Shown in pieces: positions 10,844 to 20,078 of a stretch of 58,850 nucleotides of DNA. Numbering within the stretch: position 1 is the first letter of the stretch; each line of letters begins with the position of its first letter. This DNA is from an uncultured Flavobacterium sp. (GTDB lineage: Bacteria; Bacteroidota; Bacteroidia; Flavobacteriales; Flavobacteriaceae): NCBI RefSeq assembly GCF_946478785.1, contig NZ_CAMLDD010000031.1:1-58850 (forward strand), in the 5' to 3' direction. Both the position numbers and the translations under genes were made by a program. Under the pieces are notes generated by a model. It made no database searches and was not told the origin of the DNA. It worked only from the letters and a program-made list of their open reading frames with translations.

Positions 10844-11161
10844 ATGGATTTAAAAAAGACGAATGCTCCTGTAAATACAATAACTTATAATAAAACAGTT
10901 ATTGAAGAGCCAACAGGAAATGTGTATGAGGCAATTACCATTATGGCTAAAAGAGCAAACCAGATTAATTCTGAAATTAAAAAAGAATTGACTGAAAAAT
11001 TAGAAGAGTTTGCCACTTACAATGACAGTCTTGAAGAAGTTTTTGAAAATAAAGAACAAATTGAGGTTTCTAAATTTTACGAAAAATTGCCTAAACCACA
11101 CGCTTTAGCCGTTCAGGAATGGTTAGATGGTAAAACTTACCACAGAGGTTCAAACAAATAA
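10844..11161 (+). CDS. rpoZ: DNA-directed RNA polymerase omega-like subunit
   Basis: 105 residues. The central part (NVYEAITIMAKRANQINSEIKKEL) matches the RpoZ/RPB6 helical core, in which the MAKRANQI segment corresponds to the conserved region that wraps the beta' C-terminus. The acidic middle and C-terminal tail ending in HRGSNK are typical of Bacteroidota homologues. It lies 8 bases after bamD and 7 bases before coaBC, a gene order I recognise from flavobacteria. The family call is reasonable, though the protein is diverged from the proteobacterial one. Confidence 0.82.
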   Translation: MDLKKTNAPVNTITYNKTVIEEPTGNVYEAITIMAKRANQINSEIKKELTEKLEEFATYNDSLEEVFENKEQIEVSKFYEKLPKPHALAVQEWLDGKTYHRGSNK

Positions 11162-11168
11162 TAGTACA

Positions 11169-12380
11169 ATGTCAGTTTTAAACGGAAAAAAGATTTTACT
11201 GGGTGTTTCCGGTGGAATTGCAGCGTATAAAACAGCCTCATTAGTACGACTCTTTATAAAAGCAGGTGCACATGTCCAAGTGATAATGACACCTGCTTCT
11301 AAGGATTTTGTAACGCCACTTACCTTGTCTACGTTATCAAAAAATCCTGTACATTCCACTTTTTTTAATGAAGATGATCAGGATGCGGTCTGGAACAATC
11401 ATGTTGAATTAGGACTTTGGGCCGATTTGATGTTAATTGCTCCGGCAACTGCCAATACATTATCCAAGATGGCTACAGGAAACTGTGACAATCTGCTTAT
11501 TGCAACTTATTTATCGGCTAAATGTCCTGTTTATTTTGCTCCGGCAATGGATTTGGACATGTATAAACATCCTTCTTCAATATCAAGTTTTACTGCTTTA
11601 AAACAATATGGTAACATAATGATCCCAGCAGAAAATGGTGAACTGGCAAGCGGTTTGTCGGGAGAAGGAAGAATGGCAGAACCTGAGAATATAATTGCTT
11701 TCCTGGAAGCTGATTTAGAAAGTAAATTACCTTTAAAAGGAAAAAGAATTCTAATTACTGCCGGGCCTACATATGAAGCAATTGATCCTGTGCGTTTTAT
11801 AGGAAATCATTCTTCAGGAAAAATGGGGTTTGATATTGCAGATGCAGCGGCTAATTTAGGAGCTTCAGTTGTATTAGTTTCCGGGCCAACAAATTTAAAG
11901 GTTAAAAATTCTTTGGTAAAAGTCATTAATGTAGTTTCTGCTCAGGAAATGTTTGATGCCTGTCATTTATATTTTAATGATGTTGATGTGGCTATTGCTG
12001 CGGCCGCAGTTGCAGATTATAAACCTAAAGTTGTAGCTGACCAAAAAATAAAAAAAGCTGCGGATGAGTTTTCTATAGAACTTGAAAAAACAAAAGATAT
12101 ATTATTGTCCTTGGGAAAAATCAAAAAAAATCAGTTTTTAATTGGTTTTGCTTTGGAAACTGAAAATGAAATTGAAAATGCCAAGTTGAAAATTCAGAAA
12201 AAAAACTTAGATTTGATTGTTTTAAATTCATTGCAGGATAAAGGAGCAGGTTTTCAAAAACCAACAAATAAAGTTACTTTTATAGATAAAGAATTTAAAA
12301 TAGAACCAATGGATTTAAAATCAAAGGAATCTGTTGCAGTTGATATTTTAAACAAAGTTATAGAACATTTTTATGTGTAA
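11169..12380 (+). CDS. coaBC: Bifunctional phosphopantothenoylcysteine decarboxylase / phosphopantothenate-cysteine ligase
   Basis: 403 residues from the ATG at 11169. The frame also runs upstream to 11127, but those codons overlap the omega gene and lie outside the family alignment. The N-terminal CoaC flavoprotein half shows LGVSGGIAAYK, the catalytic histidine in NNHVELGLWAD, and the FMN-site motif APATANTLSKMATG. The C-terminal CoaB half shows ITAGPTYEAIDPVRFI, NHSSGKMG and AAAVADYKPK followed by KIKK. Together these convert 4'-phosphopantothenate to 4'-phosphopantetheine for coenzyme A. Its stop overlaps the next start by 8 bases, indicating translational coupling. Confidence 0.96.
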   Translation: MSVLNGKKILLGVSGGIAAYKTASLVRLFIKAGAHVQVIMTPASKDFVTPLTLSTLSKNPVHSTFFNEDDQDAVWNNHVELGLWADLMLIAPATANTLSKMATGNCDNLLIATYLSAKCPVYFAPAMDLDMYKHPSSISSFTALKQYGNIMIPAENGELASGLSGEGRMAEPENIIAFLEADLESKLPLKGKRILITAGPTYEAIDPVRFIGNHSSGKMGFDIADAAANLGASVVLVSGPTNLKVKNSLVKVINVVSAQEMFDACHLYFNDVDVAIAAAAVADYKPKVVADQKIKKAADEFSIELEKTKDILLSLGKIKKNQFLIGFALETENEIENAKLKIQKKNLDLIVLNSLQDKGAGFQKPTNKVTFIDKEFKIEPMDLKSKESVAVDILNKVIEHFYV

Positions 12381-13257
12381 ATTAGTTACTTTTTTAACGT
12401 TTTTGTTTTTTGGTTTTGCTCAGGCACAACAGTTAAATTGTACAGTTACAATAAATGCCGAAAGATTGCCAAATCCAAACCTACAGGTTTACAAAACATT
12501 ACAGACGTCATTGTCTGAGTTTGTAAACAAAACAGACTGGACTGGATCTGTTCTTAAACAAAATGAGCGCATTAATTGCTCCATGTATATTACACTTTCT
12601 TCAAATAATTCTGATCAGTTTTCAGGAACAATACAAGTACAATCATCACGATTAATTTATAATTCAACTTATTCTTCGCCGATTTTTAATTTTAATGATA
12701 AGGATTTTAATTTCAGATATACGGAATTTGAACCATTATTATTCAATCCTACTGCATACGAATCTAATTTGGTGTCCATGATATCATTTTATAGTTATAT
12801 GATTTTAGGAATGGATGCAGATACATTTCAATTTGGAGGTGGTAATCCTTATTTTGAAACGGCTCAAAATCTCGCAAACATAGCGCAACAAGGAGGTTCT
12901 AAAGGATGGACTCAGGCAGATGGAGTACAAAATCGTTATTTTCTGATAAATGACATATTGGCTCCAACTTATTCTGATTTGCGACAAACTACTTTCATGT
13001 ATCATTCAGGTTTAGATATAATGAACCAAGACTTAAAAGGCGCAAAAGAGAAAATAAAATCTTCATTGATGCTAATAGGGAAATTGAATTCAGTTAAACC
13101 AAATGCTTTTTTGACAAGAGTGTTTTTTGATGCGAAATCAGATGAAATAGTATCTGTTTTTTCAGGTGGGCCAAGTATTACAATCACAGATTTAACAGAG
13201 AATTTAAATAAAGTTTCGCCGCTAAATTCAACAAAATGGGCACAGATTAAATATTGA
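12373..13257 (+). CDS. DUF4835 / PorD family T9SS-associated protein
   Basis: 294 residues with a cleavable signal peptide (LVTFLTFLFFGFAQAQQ, cut near residue 19). The mature part begins LNCTVTINAERLPNPN, which I recognise as the DUF4835 family, annotated in some resources as the type IX secretion protein PorD. No catalytic motif is seen; the predicted location is periplasm or outer membrane. The ATG lies inside the end of coaBC (8-base overlap), so it is translated from the same message. The functional label rests on family recognition only, and the exact role in secretion is unclear. Confidence 0.85.
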   Translation: MCKLVTFLTFLFFGFAQAQQLNCTVTINAERLPNPNLQVYKTLQTSLSEFVNKTDWTGSVLKQNERINCSMYITLSSNNSDQFSGTIQVQSSRLIYNSTYSSPIFNFNDKDFNFRYTEFEPLLFNPTAYESNLVSMISFYSYMILGMDADTFQFGGGNPYFETAQNLANIAQQGGSKGWTQADGVQNRYFLINDILAPTYSDLRQTTFMYHSGLDIMNQDLKGAKEKIKSSLMLIGKLNSVKPNAFLTRVFFDAKSDEIVSVFSGGPSITITDLTENLNKVSPLNSTKWAQIKY

Positions 13258-13308
13258 TTTAATTTTTGACCATAATCTTCTTCCAAATAATTTTACTTTT
13301 AAAACTAT

Positions 13309-14961
13309 ATGATTACTTCATTATCAATTAAAAACTACGCATTAATTGAAAAACTAACCATAGATTTTTCTAAAGGTTTTTCTATAATTACAGGAGAAAC
13401 CGGCGCTGGTAAATCAATTATTTTGGGAGCTTTGGGGTTGGTTTTAGGAAAAAGAGCCGATTTAACATCTCTTAAAAATAAAGAAGAAAAATGTGTAATT
13501 GAAGCCCAGTTTGAAATTTCTAAATATAATTTAAAAGATTTTTTTGAGGTAAATGATCTGGATTACGAGGATGAAACTATTATAAGACGTGAAATACTTC
13601 CTTCGGGAAAATCACGTGCCTTTATAAACGATAGTCCGGTTAATCTTCAGGAACTACAGGACTTAAGTTTGTTTTTGATTGATATTCATTCACAGCAGCA
13701 AACTCAGGAGCTTTCAGATGAGGGTGTTCAATTTAAAATAATTGATGCAATTGCTAATAATTCAGAGATTATTGACAGATATCAGAAACTGCTAAAATTA
13801 TACAAATCAGATAAATCAAAGTTGAATGCATTGCTTAAAAAACAAAGTGATGCAGGAAAAGAGCAGGAATATAATACTTTTTTACTAAATGAATTGGTTG
13901 CTGCCAAATTGAAATCAGGAGAACAGGAAGAGCTTGAATCTGATTTTGAAAAACTAAATAATGTTGAAATTATAAAAGAATCAATTGATAAATCATTGTT
14001 AATTGGTAATGAAGAGCAATTCGGAGTATTTCATAACTTGAATGAAATTAAAACATCACTGCAAAAAATTGCCACTTTTTCATCAGAATATCAAAGTCTT
14101 TTTGAAAGAATTACAAGTGTAACAATTGAATTTGATGATATTTCAAGAGAATTGCAAAATGCTTCTGAAAAATTATTAAATGATCCTGAGAAATTAGAAT
14201 TGACCAATCAAAAGTTACAATTGATTTATAATTTGCAGAAAAAACATCAGGTAACAACGGTTGATGAATTGTTGGGAATTCAGATTAATCTGGAAAATTC
14301 AGTTTTAGAATTGGGTAATATAGAAGAAGAAATTACTATTCTATCAAAATCAATTGAACAAAAGACACAAGAATTGGATGCTCTTTCGGCTGCAATTCAT
14401 CAAAATAGAGAAGAAGCAATCCCGGTTTTATCGAATCAATTAATTGCCATACTGGAAACTTTAGGAATGCCAAATGTTAGATTTAAAATGGAACTTTTAA
14501 CATCCGACACTTATTTTCAAAATGGAAAAGACGAATTGCAATTTTTGTTTTCGGCCAATAAAGGAACTGATTTTGGCTTATTGAAAAAAGTAGCGTCAGG
14601 CGGTGAGATGTCACGTATTATGTTAGCTGTCAAAGCTATTTTAGCACAGTATTCTAAATTACCAACCCTAATTTTTGATGAAATTGATACAGGTGTTTCC
14701 GGAGAAATTGCGATTAGAATGGGTGAAATTATGAAAGATATGAGTGCTAAAATGCAAATATTTGCGATTACGCATCTACCACAAATTGCCGCTAAAGGTG
14801 ATTCTCATTTTAAAGTATTTAAATCCACAACCAATGATGATACGCAATCAGAATTAAAGCTTTTGTCTCAGGACGAAAGAGTAATCGAAATTGCTCAAAT
14901 GTTGTCAGGATCTAATATTTCTGATTCGGCATTAAATCATGCAAAACAACTATTAAATTAA
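13309..14961 (+). CDS. recN: DNA repair protein RecN
   Basis: 550 residues, an SMC-like ATPase acting in double-strand-break repair. The head has a Walker A motif at residues 29-36 (GETGAGKS). The middle is two long coiled-coil arms (about 155-370), split by a short turn. The C-terminal head contains the signature KKVASGGEMSRIMLAVKAIL and Walker B LIFDEIDTGVSG, followed by the H-loop THLPQIAAKGD. The length matches the family. It follows porD/DUF4835 by 51 bases and is followed after 18 bases by a TPR gene. Confidence 0.97.
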   Translation: MITSLSIKNYALIEKLTIDFSKGFSIITGETGAGKSIILGALGLVLGKRADLTSLKNKEEKCVIEAQFEISKYNLKDFFEVNDLDYEDETIIRREILPSGKSRAFINDSPVNLQELQDLSLFLIDIHSQQQTQELSDEGVQFKIIDAIANNSEIIDRYQKLLKLYKSDKSKLNALLKKQSDAGKEQEYNTFLLNELVAAKLKSGEQEELESDFEKLNNVEIIKESIDKSLLIGNEEQFGVFHNLNEIKTSLQKIATFSSEYQSLFERITSVTIEFDDISRELQNASEKLLNDPEKLELTNQKLQLIYNLQKKHQVTTVDELLGIQINLENSVLELGNIEEEITILSKSIEQKTQELDALSAAIHQNREEAIPVLSNQLIAILETLGMPNVRFKMELLTSDTYFQNGKDELQFLFSANKGTDFGLLKKVASGGEMSRIMLAVKAILAQYSKLPTLIFDEIDTGVSGEIAIRMGEIMKDMSAKMQIFAITHLPQIAAKGDSHFKVFKSTTNDDTQSELKLLSQDERVIEIAQMLSGSNISDSALNHAKQLLN

Positions 14962-14979
14962 GATATAAATATAATTAAC

Positions 14980-15501
14980 ATGGAAAGTTTAAGCTTCTAC
15001 GAAAATCAATTTATTAAAGCGGATTCATTAATATCTGATGGGAATATTGCTGATGGAAAAGAAATGCTTGAGGAAATTTTATCTCAATATCCTGATTTTG
15101 GAAAAGCACACAATCATTTAGGATGGATTTATTATAATAAATTAAGTAATTATGATAAAGGAATTTATCATTATAAGCTGGCTATGAAATTTGAGCCTAA
15201 ATATCCTGCCCCTTATTTGAATTATACTTATCTGCTAATAGACATTGGTAGATATGCTGAAGCAAAAGAACATATAGATTTTACATTTAAAAACCTGGAA
15301 AATGTTGATTATTCTTCGTTTAACAGCGAATTAGGAAGAATGGCAGAATATGAAAATAAATATATTGAGTCTTATAATTTTTATAAGCTGGCGATTAAGA
15401 ATGCACTGAACCCAAATTTTATCGACAATATGAATGCCAACATGAAAAGGGTTAAGGATAAAATGTCTATTTTTGAAAAATTAAAATTGAAGTTGAATTA
15501 A
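14980..15501 (+). CDS. Small cytoplasmic TPR protein
   Basis: 173 residues with no signal peptide. At least three tetratricopeptide repeats are visible (FGKAHNHLGWIYYNKLSNYDKGIYHY, then APYLNYTYLLIDIGRYAEAKEH, then a third at 110-145), indicating a protein-interaction scaffold. It sits 18 bases after recN and 19 bases before fabV in the same unit. The partner is unknown. Confidence 0.8.
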   Translation: MESLSFYENQFIKADSLISDGNIADGKEMLEEILSQYPDFGKAHNHLGWIYYNKLSNYDKGIYHYKLAMKFEPKYPAPYLNYTYLLIDIGRYAEAKEHIDFTFKNLENVDYSSFNSELGRMAEYENKYIESYNFYKLAIKNALNPNFIDNMNANMKRVKDKMSIFEKLKLKLN

Positions 15502-15520
15502 TACAATAAAGAATTGCAAG

Positions 15521-16711
15521 ATGATTATAGAACCTAGAATGAGAGGATTTATTTGTTTGACTGCCCATCCAAAGGGAGCCGAGCAAAATGTTAAAAATCA
15601 AATTGAATATATAAAATCAAAAGGCCCTATTGCCGGAGCTAAAAAAGTACTGGTAATTGGTGCTTCAACAGGTTTTGGTTTAGCTTCAAGAATTACAAGT
15701 GCTTTTGGATCTGATGCAGCTACAATTGGAGTGTTCTTTGAAAAACCGCCAGTTGAAGGTAAAACAGCTTCGCCAGGATGGTACAACTCTGCAGCTTTTG
15801 AAGCTGAGGCTCACAAAGCAGGATTATATGCAAAAAGTATCAACGGAGATGCTTTTTCAAACGAAATAAAAAGAGAAACTTTAGATTTGATCAAAGCTGA
15901 TTTAGGTCAGGTGGATCTTATAATTTATAGTTTAGCTTCGCCGGTACGTACAAATCCAAATACAGGAGTTACGCACCGTTCTACCTTGAAGCCAATTGGA
16001 CAGACTTTTACCAATAAAACAGTTGATTTTCATACAGGAAAAGTATCTGAAGTTTCTATAGCTCCCGCTAATGATGAAGATATTGCAAATACTGTAGCCG
16101 TAATGGGAGGTGAAGACTGGGCTATGTGGATCGATGCTCTTAAAGCTGAAAATTTATTGGCTGATGGAGCAACAACGGTTGCTTATTCATATATCGGACC
16201 ATCATTAACTGAAGCAGTTTACCGTAAAGGTACAATTGGTCGTGCAAAAGACGATTTAGAGGCTACGGCGTTTACAATTACAGATAGCTTGAAATCAATA
16301 GGAGGAAAGGCATATGTTTCTGTAAACAAAGCATTGGTTACACAAGCAAGTTCTGCAATTCCGGTTATTCCTTTATATATCTCTCTTTTATATAAAATTA
16401 TGAAAGAAGAAGGAATTCATGAAGGTTGTATCGAACAAATTCAACGTTTGTTTCAGGACAGATTATATAATGGTTCTGAAGTTCCTGTGGATGAAAAAGG
16501 AAGAATCAGAATTGATGACTGGGAAATGCGTGATGATGTTCAGGAAAAAGTGGCTAAATTATGGGTAGAGGCTACAACTGAAAACTTATCTGAAATTGGA
16601 GATTTGGCCGGATATAAAAATGACTTTTTAAATCTTTTCGGATTTGGATTCGCCGGAGTAGATTATAATGCCGAAGCTAATGAAGTAGTTCAGGTAGAAA
16701 GTATCAAATAA
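15521..16711 (+). CDS. fabV: Enoyl-ACP (trans-2-enoyl-CoA) reductase FabV
   Basis: 396 residues, the usual FabV length and longer than FabI. It performs the last reduction of the fatty-acid elongation cycle. Visible motifs: the N-terminal MIIEPRMRGFICLTAHPKG, the dinucleotide-binding GASTGFGLASRI (about residues 47-58), and the active-site Y-x8-K in YRKGTIGRAK with a following SVNKALVTQASSAIPVIPLY segment. FabV enzymes are known to be much less sensitive to triclosan than FabI. This is the last gene of the bamD unit and is followed by a strong terminator. Confidence 0.95.
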   Translation: MIIEPRMRGFICLTAHPKGAEQNVKNQIEYIKSKGPIAGAKKVLVIGASTGFGLASRITSAFGSDAATIGVFFEKPPVEGKTASPGWYNSAAFEAEAHKAGLYAKSINGDAFSNEIKRETLDLIKADLGQVDLIIYSLASPVRTNPNTGVTHRSTLKPIGQTFTNKTVDFHTGKVSEVSIAPANDEDIANTVAVMGGEDWAMWIDALKAENLLADGATTVAYSYIGPSLTEAVYRKGTIGRAKDDLEATAFTITDSLKSIGGKAYVSVNKALVTQASSAIPVIPLYISLLYKIMKEEGIHEGCIEQIQRLFQDRLYNGSEVPVDEKGRIRIDDWEMRDDVQEKVAKLWVEATTENLSEIGDLAGYKNDFLNLFGFGFAGVDYNAEANEVVQVESIK

Positions 16712-16733
16712 TCTATTTAAATCATTATAAATG

Positions 16734-16765
16734 AAAACCATCAACCAAAAGTTGATGGTTTTTTT
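16734..16765 (+). terminator. Rho-independent terminator after fabV
   Basis: AAAACCATCAAC (16734-16745) pairs perfectly with GTTGATGGTTTT (16751-16762) around a 5-base loop, continuing into a T run. Confidence 0.9.
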
Positions 16766-16785
16766 ATGAATATGACTTACCTTTG
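16752..16785 (+). promoter_or_regulatory. Promoter of the glycosyltransferase-coaE unit
   Basis: TTG (16752-16754), a 23-base spacer and TACCTTTG (16778-16785) match the Bacteroidota consensus, 50 bases before the start at 16836. The -33 element lies in the terminator arm. Confidence 0.5.
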
Positions 16786-16835
16786 CGCAAAATTTGAACT
16801 TATAAAATTACCGTTTTAATACTGCATATTCTACT

Positions 16836-17834
16836 ATGGTTTTTTCTCTAATTATACCCGTGTATAATCGCCCGGATGAAGTAGATGAACTTTTGGAAAG
16901 TTTGTCCAAATCCGATTATCATGAAGCTTTTGAAATCGTTCTTATAGAAGATGGTTCCTCAATTCCTTGTAAAGATGTTGTAATGAATTATAAAGGAAAA
17001 TTAAATATATCATATTACTTTAAGCAGAACTCAGGCCCTGGGGATTCAAGGAATTTTGGCATGACAAAAGCAGTAGGTAATTATTTTATCATTTTTGATT
17101 CAGATTGTATAATTCCATCTAATTATTTAACAGAAGTTCGAAAAGAATTAGACAGTAAATATGTGGATTGCTTTGGCGGTCCGGATAAGGCTTTGGATAG
17201 CTTTTCTGATATACAGAAAGCAATTAATTTTGCCATGACTTCCTTTCTTACAACTGGCGGAATTCGCGGAGGCTCAGAGAAAATTGATAAATTTCAGCCC
17301 AGAAGTTTTAATATGGGAATTTCTAAAAAGGCTTTTGAGGCATCAAAAGGTTTTGGAAATATTCATCCTGGAGAAGATCCTGATTTGTCTATCAGGTTGT
17401 GGAACTTAGGTTTTGAAACGAGATTATTCCCAAATGCATTCGTTTATCACAAAAGAAGAATTGACTGGGAAAAATTTTCTGTTCAGGTAAATAAATTTGG
17501 AAAGGCAAGACCAATATTAAATAGTTGGTATCCTGAACATAATAAATTAACTTTTTTCTTTCCTACATTGTTTATATTAGGGATATTGTTAGCTTTTTTA
17601 CTATTAATTTTTAGTTTTGATATTTTATTACAAATATATTTTGTATATTTCATTATAATTTTTCTTACATCCAGTATTAAAAACCGAAGCATTAAAATAG
17701 GGTATCTTTCTGTAATTGCTGTTTGGAAACAATTTTATGGATACGGAACGGGTTTTTTAGAATCTTTTGTAAAAATTATTCTTTTAAAGCAGAAACCACA
17801 GGAAGCATTTCCCCGTATGTTTTTTAAAATATAA
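16836..17834 (+). CDS. Family 2 glycosyltransferase, membrane-anchored
   Basis: 332 residues. The GT-A fold opens with SLIIPVYNRPDEVDELLESL. The nucleotide-sugar and metal site is DSD at residues 88-90 (FIIFDSDCIIP). A later GEDPDLSIRLWNLGF matches the ED/acceptor region. Two hydrophobic segments at about 243-265 and 270-285 anchor the C-terminus in the inner membrane, which suggests glycan or lipid-linked sugar assembly at the cytoplasmic face. The sugar and acceptor cannot be told from the sequence. Its stop and the coaE start are separated by one base. Confidence 0.9.
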   Translation: MVFSLIIPVYNRPDEVDELLESLSKSDYHEAFEIVLIEDGSSIPCKDVVMNYKGKLNISYYFKQNSGPGDSRNFGMTKAVGNYFIIFDSDCIIPSNYLTEVRKELDSKYVDCFGGPDKALDSFSDIQKAINFAMTSFLTTGGIRGGSEKIDKFQPRSFNMGISKKAFEASKGFGNIHPGEDPDLSIRLWNLGFETRLFPNAFVYHKRRIDWEKFSVQVNKFGKARPILNSWYPEHNKLTFFFPTLFILGILLAFLLLIFSFDILLQIYFVYFIIIFLTSSIKNRSIKIGYLSVIAVWKQFYGYGTGFLESFVKIILLKQKPQEAFPRMFFKI

Positions 17835-17835
17835 T

Positions 17836-18432
17836 ATGACAAAGATTATAGGTTTAACGGGAGGGATTGGAAGCGGAAAAACAACCATCGCAGGATATTT
17901 TAAGGAAATAGGTATTCCGGTTTATATTGCTGATGATGAGGCTAAAAAAATAATGCAGTCAAAATTTGTAATCGAAGAAATAAAAAAAGGGTTTGGTCAT
18001 TTTTTATTTGAAAATAATGTTCTCAACAGGGCAAGATTAGCAGAGATTGTTTTTAATGATAGTAAAAAACTCGATCAGTTAAATGCAATTGTACATCCGG
18101 CTGTCAAAAAGGATTTTGAATTATGGCTACAAAACAATAAAAATCATGGTTACGTAATTTATGAAGCAGCCATTCTATTTGAAAGCGGAAGATACAAAGA
18201 TTGTGATATTGTTATTACAGTTACCGCTCCGGAAGAAGTGAGGATTCAAAGAGTTTTAAAACGTGATAAAACAACCAGAGAGCAAGTTTTAAGCAGAATG
18301 AAAATGCAATGGAAGGATGAGGACCGGATTTCTAAAAGCAATTTTGTTATTTTGAACGAAGACCTTAAAATAGCAAGAAAAGAAGTTGTTAAAATTCTTA
18401 AAATTTTAGATATTAAACAAAATCAATCTTAA
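17836..18432 (+). CDS. coaE: Dephospho-CoA kinase
   Basis: 198 residues, normal for CoaE, which phosphorylates dephospho-CoA in the last step of coenzyme A synthesis. The P-loop is GGIGSGKT at residues 9-16. IPVYIADDEAKK carries the conserved aspartate, followed by LNAIVHPAVK and YEAAILFESG. VTAPEEVRIQRVLKRD is the lid region. It starts one base after the glycosyltransferase stop, so the two are translationally linked despite unrelated functions. Confidence 0.96.
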   Translation: MTKIIGLTGGIGSGKTTIAGYFKEIGIPVYIADDEAKKIMQSKFVIEEIKKGFGHFLFENNVLNRARLAEIVFNDSKKLDQLNAIVHPAVKKDFELWLQNNKNHGYVIYEAAILFESGRYKDCDIVITVTAPEEVRIQRVLKRDKTTREQVLSRMKMQWKDEDRISKSNFVILNEDLKIARKEVVKILKILDIKQNQS

Positions 18433-18491
18433 ATGTTAATATTTGGTTAATGTATTATTTAGTATATTGTTAAAATATTAATTTTGTTTCG

Positions 18492-20075
18492 ATGAATAAA
18501 CTATTTTTTAGAATACTTGTTTTGCTAATGAGTTTGTCCTTGATTGGAATAATTCTGGTTCAGGTATATTGGTTCAATTCTTCATTTGAAAATAATGATG
18601 AACAGTTTAAATACCACGTTACACAGGTAATCAGCAATGTGTCTGATAAACTTGAAAAACAAGAAGAGTATAGTTTTTATGATAAAATCAATCATATAAA
18701 AGACAGTACCGGGAAAATCCCTCAAAAAGAAGATTTATTAGAAATTTTGTTTGTTCAGAGAAATACGAAAACAAATAAAACAATCGTTTACAAAAACAGT
18801 ATCAGTTCTGAAAAGTATGATATTAATGGATCACTTTTTAATAAGAAATTCAACTCTGATGGATTTAAAAGTTTTAGCTCCAAAAGGCTGACAGAGGTTT
18901 ATAATAATAGTATAATTGATAATTCAGTTTTAAATCAAAGTACAATTCCTGATTATAAATTTGAAAAAGAAGGAAATTTAGATGTTTTAAATAAGGCTCA
19001 ATTACAAATTTCATACAAAGATTATGCATCTGCATTACCTATCGATGAAAGGATTACGAAAGAAAAGTTGCGAAGCATCTTGAAAAAAGAGCTTACAGAA
19101 CATGGAGTTAAGACCAAATTTGAATTCGGAATATACAGTAGCAACAGTCCAACAAAAATAAAATCAGAAGGGTTTCATTTTGATAAGGATGCTACTTATA
19201 ATATTCCTGTTTTTGCAGATAATGAGGGAAATAGTAAATATGTGTTGTCAGTTACTTTTCCGCATAAAAAGAAATTTTTATTGTCACAGCTTGTGAGTAT
19301 TACGATACTCTCTATAATTTTTACATTAATTATTATAATTGCTTACACTAGTGCTTTAAACCAATTAATACGTCAAAGGCAGATATCTGAAATTAAAACA
19401 GATTTTATAAATAACATGACGCATGAGTTTAAAACTCCAATTGCTACAATAAATTTAGCGCTTGATGCTATTAGAAATCCCAAGATTATAGAAGATAAAG
19501 AGAAGGTATTTCGTTACCTTCAAATGATTAGGGACGAAAATAAAAGGATGCATGCCCAAGTGGAGAATGTACTCCGAATTTCTAAATTGGAGAAAAAAGA
19601 ACTTGATATTAGTAAAGAACCGACTGTAATTCATGATGTAATTGAAGATGCGATTGAACATGTGAATTTAATTTTGGAAGACAAAAAGGGTACGATTGTA
19701 AAACATTTTAATGCAGCAAGGACGACATCCTTAATTAACGAAGTACATTTTACAAATGTTTTAGTTAATATATTAGAAAATGCTATAAAATATTCTCCAG
19801 ATATTCCTGAAATAGAAGTGTTTACCGAGAATATAAAGGACATGATCCTCATTAAAATAAAAGATAATGGTTTAGGTATGAGTAAAGTGGCTCAAAAAAG
19901 GGTTTTTGAGAAGTTTTACAGGGAACATACCGGTGATTTACATAATGTAAAAGGTCATGGTTTAGGCCTTGCTTATGTAAAAAGAATTGTTGAAGACCAC
20001 AATGGTCAGGTTTATGTTGAAAGTGAAAAGGGAAAAGGTAGTACCTTCATAATAAAAATACCACTAATAAATTAA
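18492..20075 (+). CDS. rprX: Sensor histidine kinase RprX-like
   Basis: 527 residues. A first membrane segment at about 5-28, a periplasmic domain of about 235 residues with no recognised fold, and a second membrane segment near 270-292. The HisKA domain carries the phosphoacceptor H311 (NNMTHEFKTPIATINLAL). The HATPase domain has N box ILENAIKYS, G1 IKDNGLGMS, and G2 VKGHGLGLAYVKRIVE. The kinase and the OmpR-type regulator 3 bases downstream match the RprX/RprY pair of Bacteroidota in order and length. The signal sensed is not known from the sequence. Confidence 0.88.
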   Translation: MNKLFFRILVLLMSLSLIGIILVQVYWFNSSFENNDEQFKYHVTQVISNVSDKLEKQEEYSFYDKINHIKDSTGKIPQKEDLLEILFVQRNTKTNKTIVYKNSISSEKYDINGSLFNKKFNSDGFKSFSSKRLTEVYNNSIIDNSVLNQSTIPDYKFEKEGNLDVLNKAQLQISYKDYASALPIDERITKEKLRSILKKELTEHGVKTKFEFGIYSSNSPTKIKSEGFHFDKDATYNIPVFADNEGNSKYVLSVTFPHKKKFLLSQLVSITILSIIFTLIIIIAYTSALNQLIRQRQISEIKTDFINNMTHEFKTPIATINLALDAIRNPKIIEDKEKVFRYLQMIRDENKRMHAQVENVLRISKLEKKELDISKEPTVIHDVIEDAIEHVNLILEDKKGTIVKHFNAARTTSLINEVHFTNVLVNILENAIKYSPDIPEIEVFTENIKDMILIKIKDNGLGMSKVAQKRVFEKFYREHTGDLHNVKGHGLGLAYVKRIVEDHNGQVYVESEKGKGSTFIIKIPLIN

Positions 20076-20078
20076 AAT

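Noticed and set aside
18479..18486. TAATTTTG just before the RprX-like kinase gene as a promoter -7 element
   Set aside because: It ends only 5 bases before the ATG, which would make the transcript nearly leaderless, and no TTG lies at the correct spacing.
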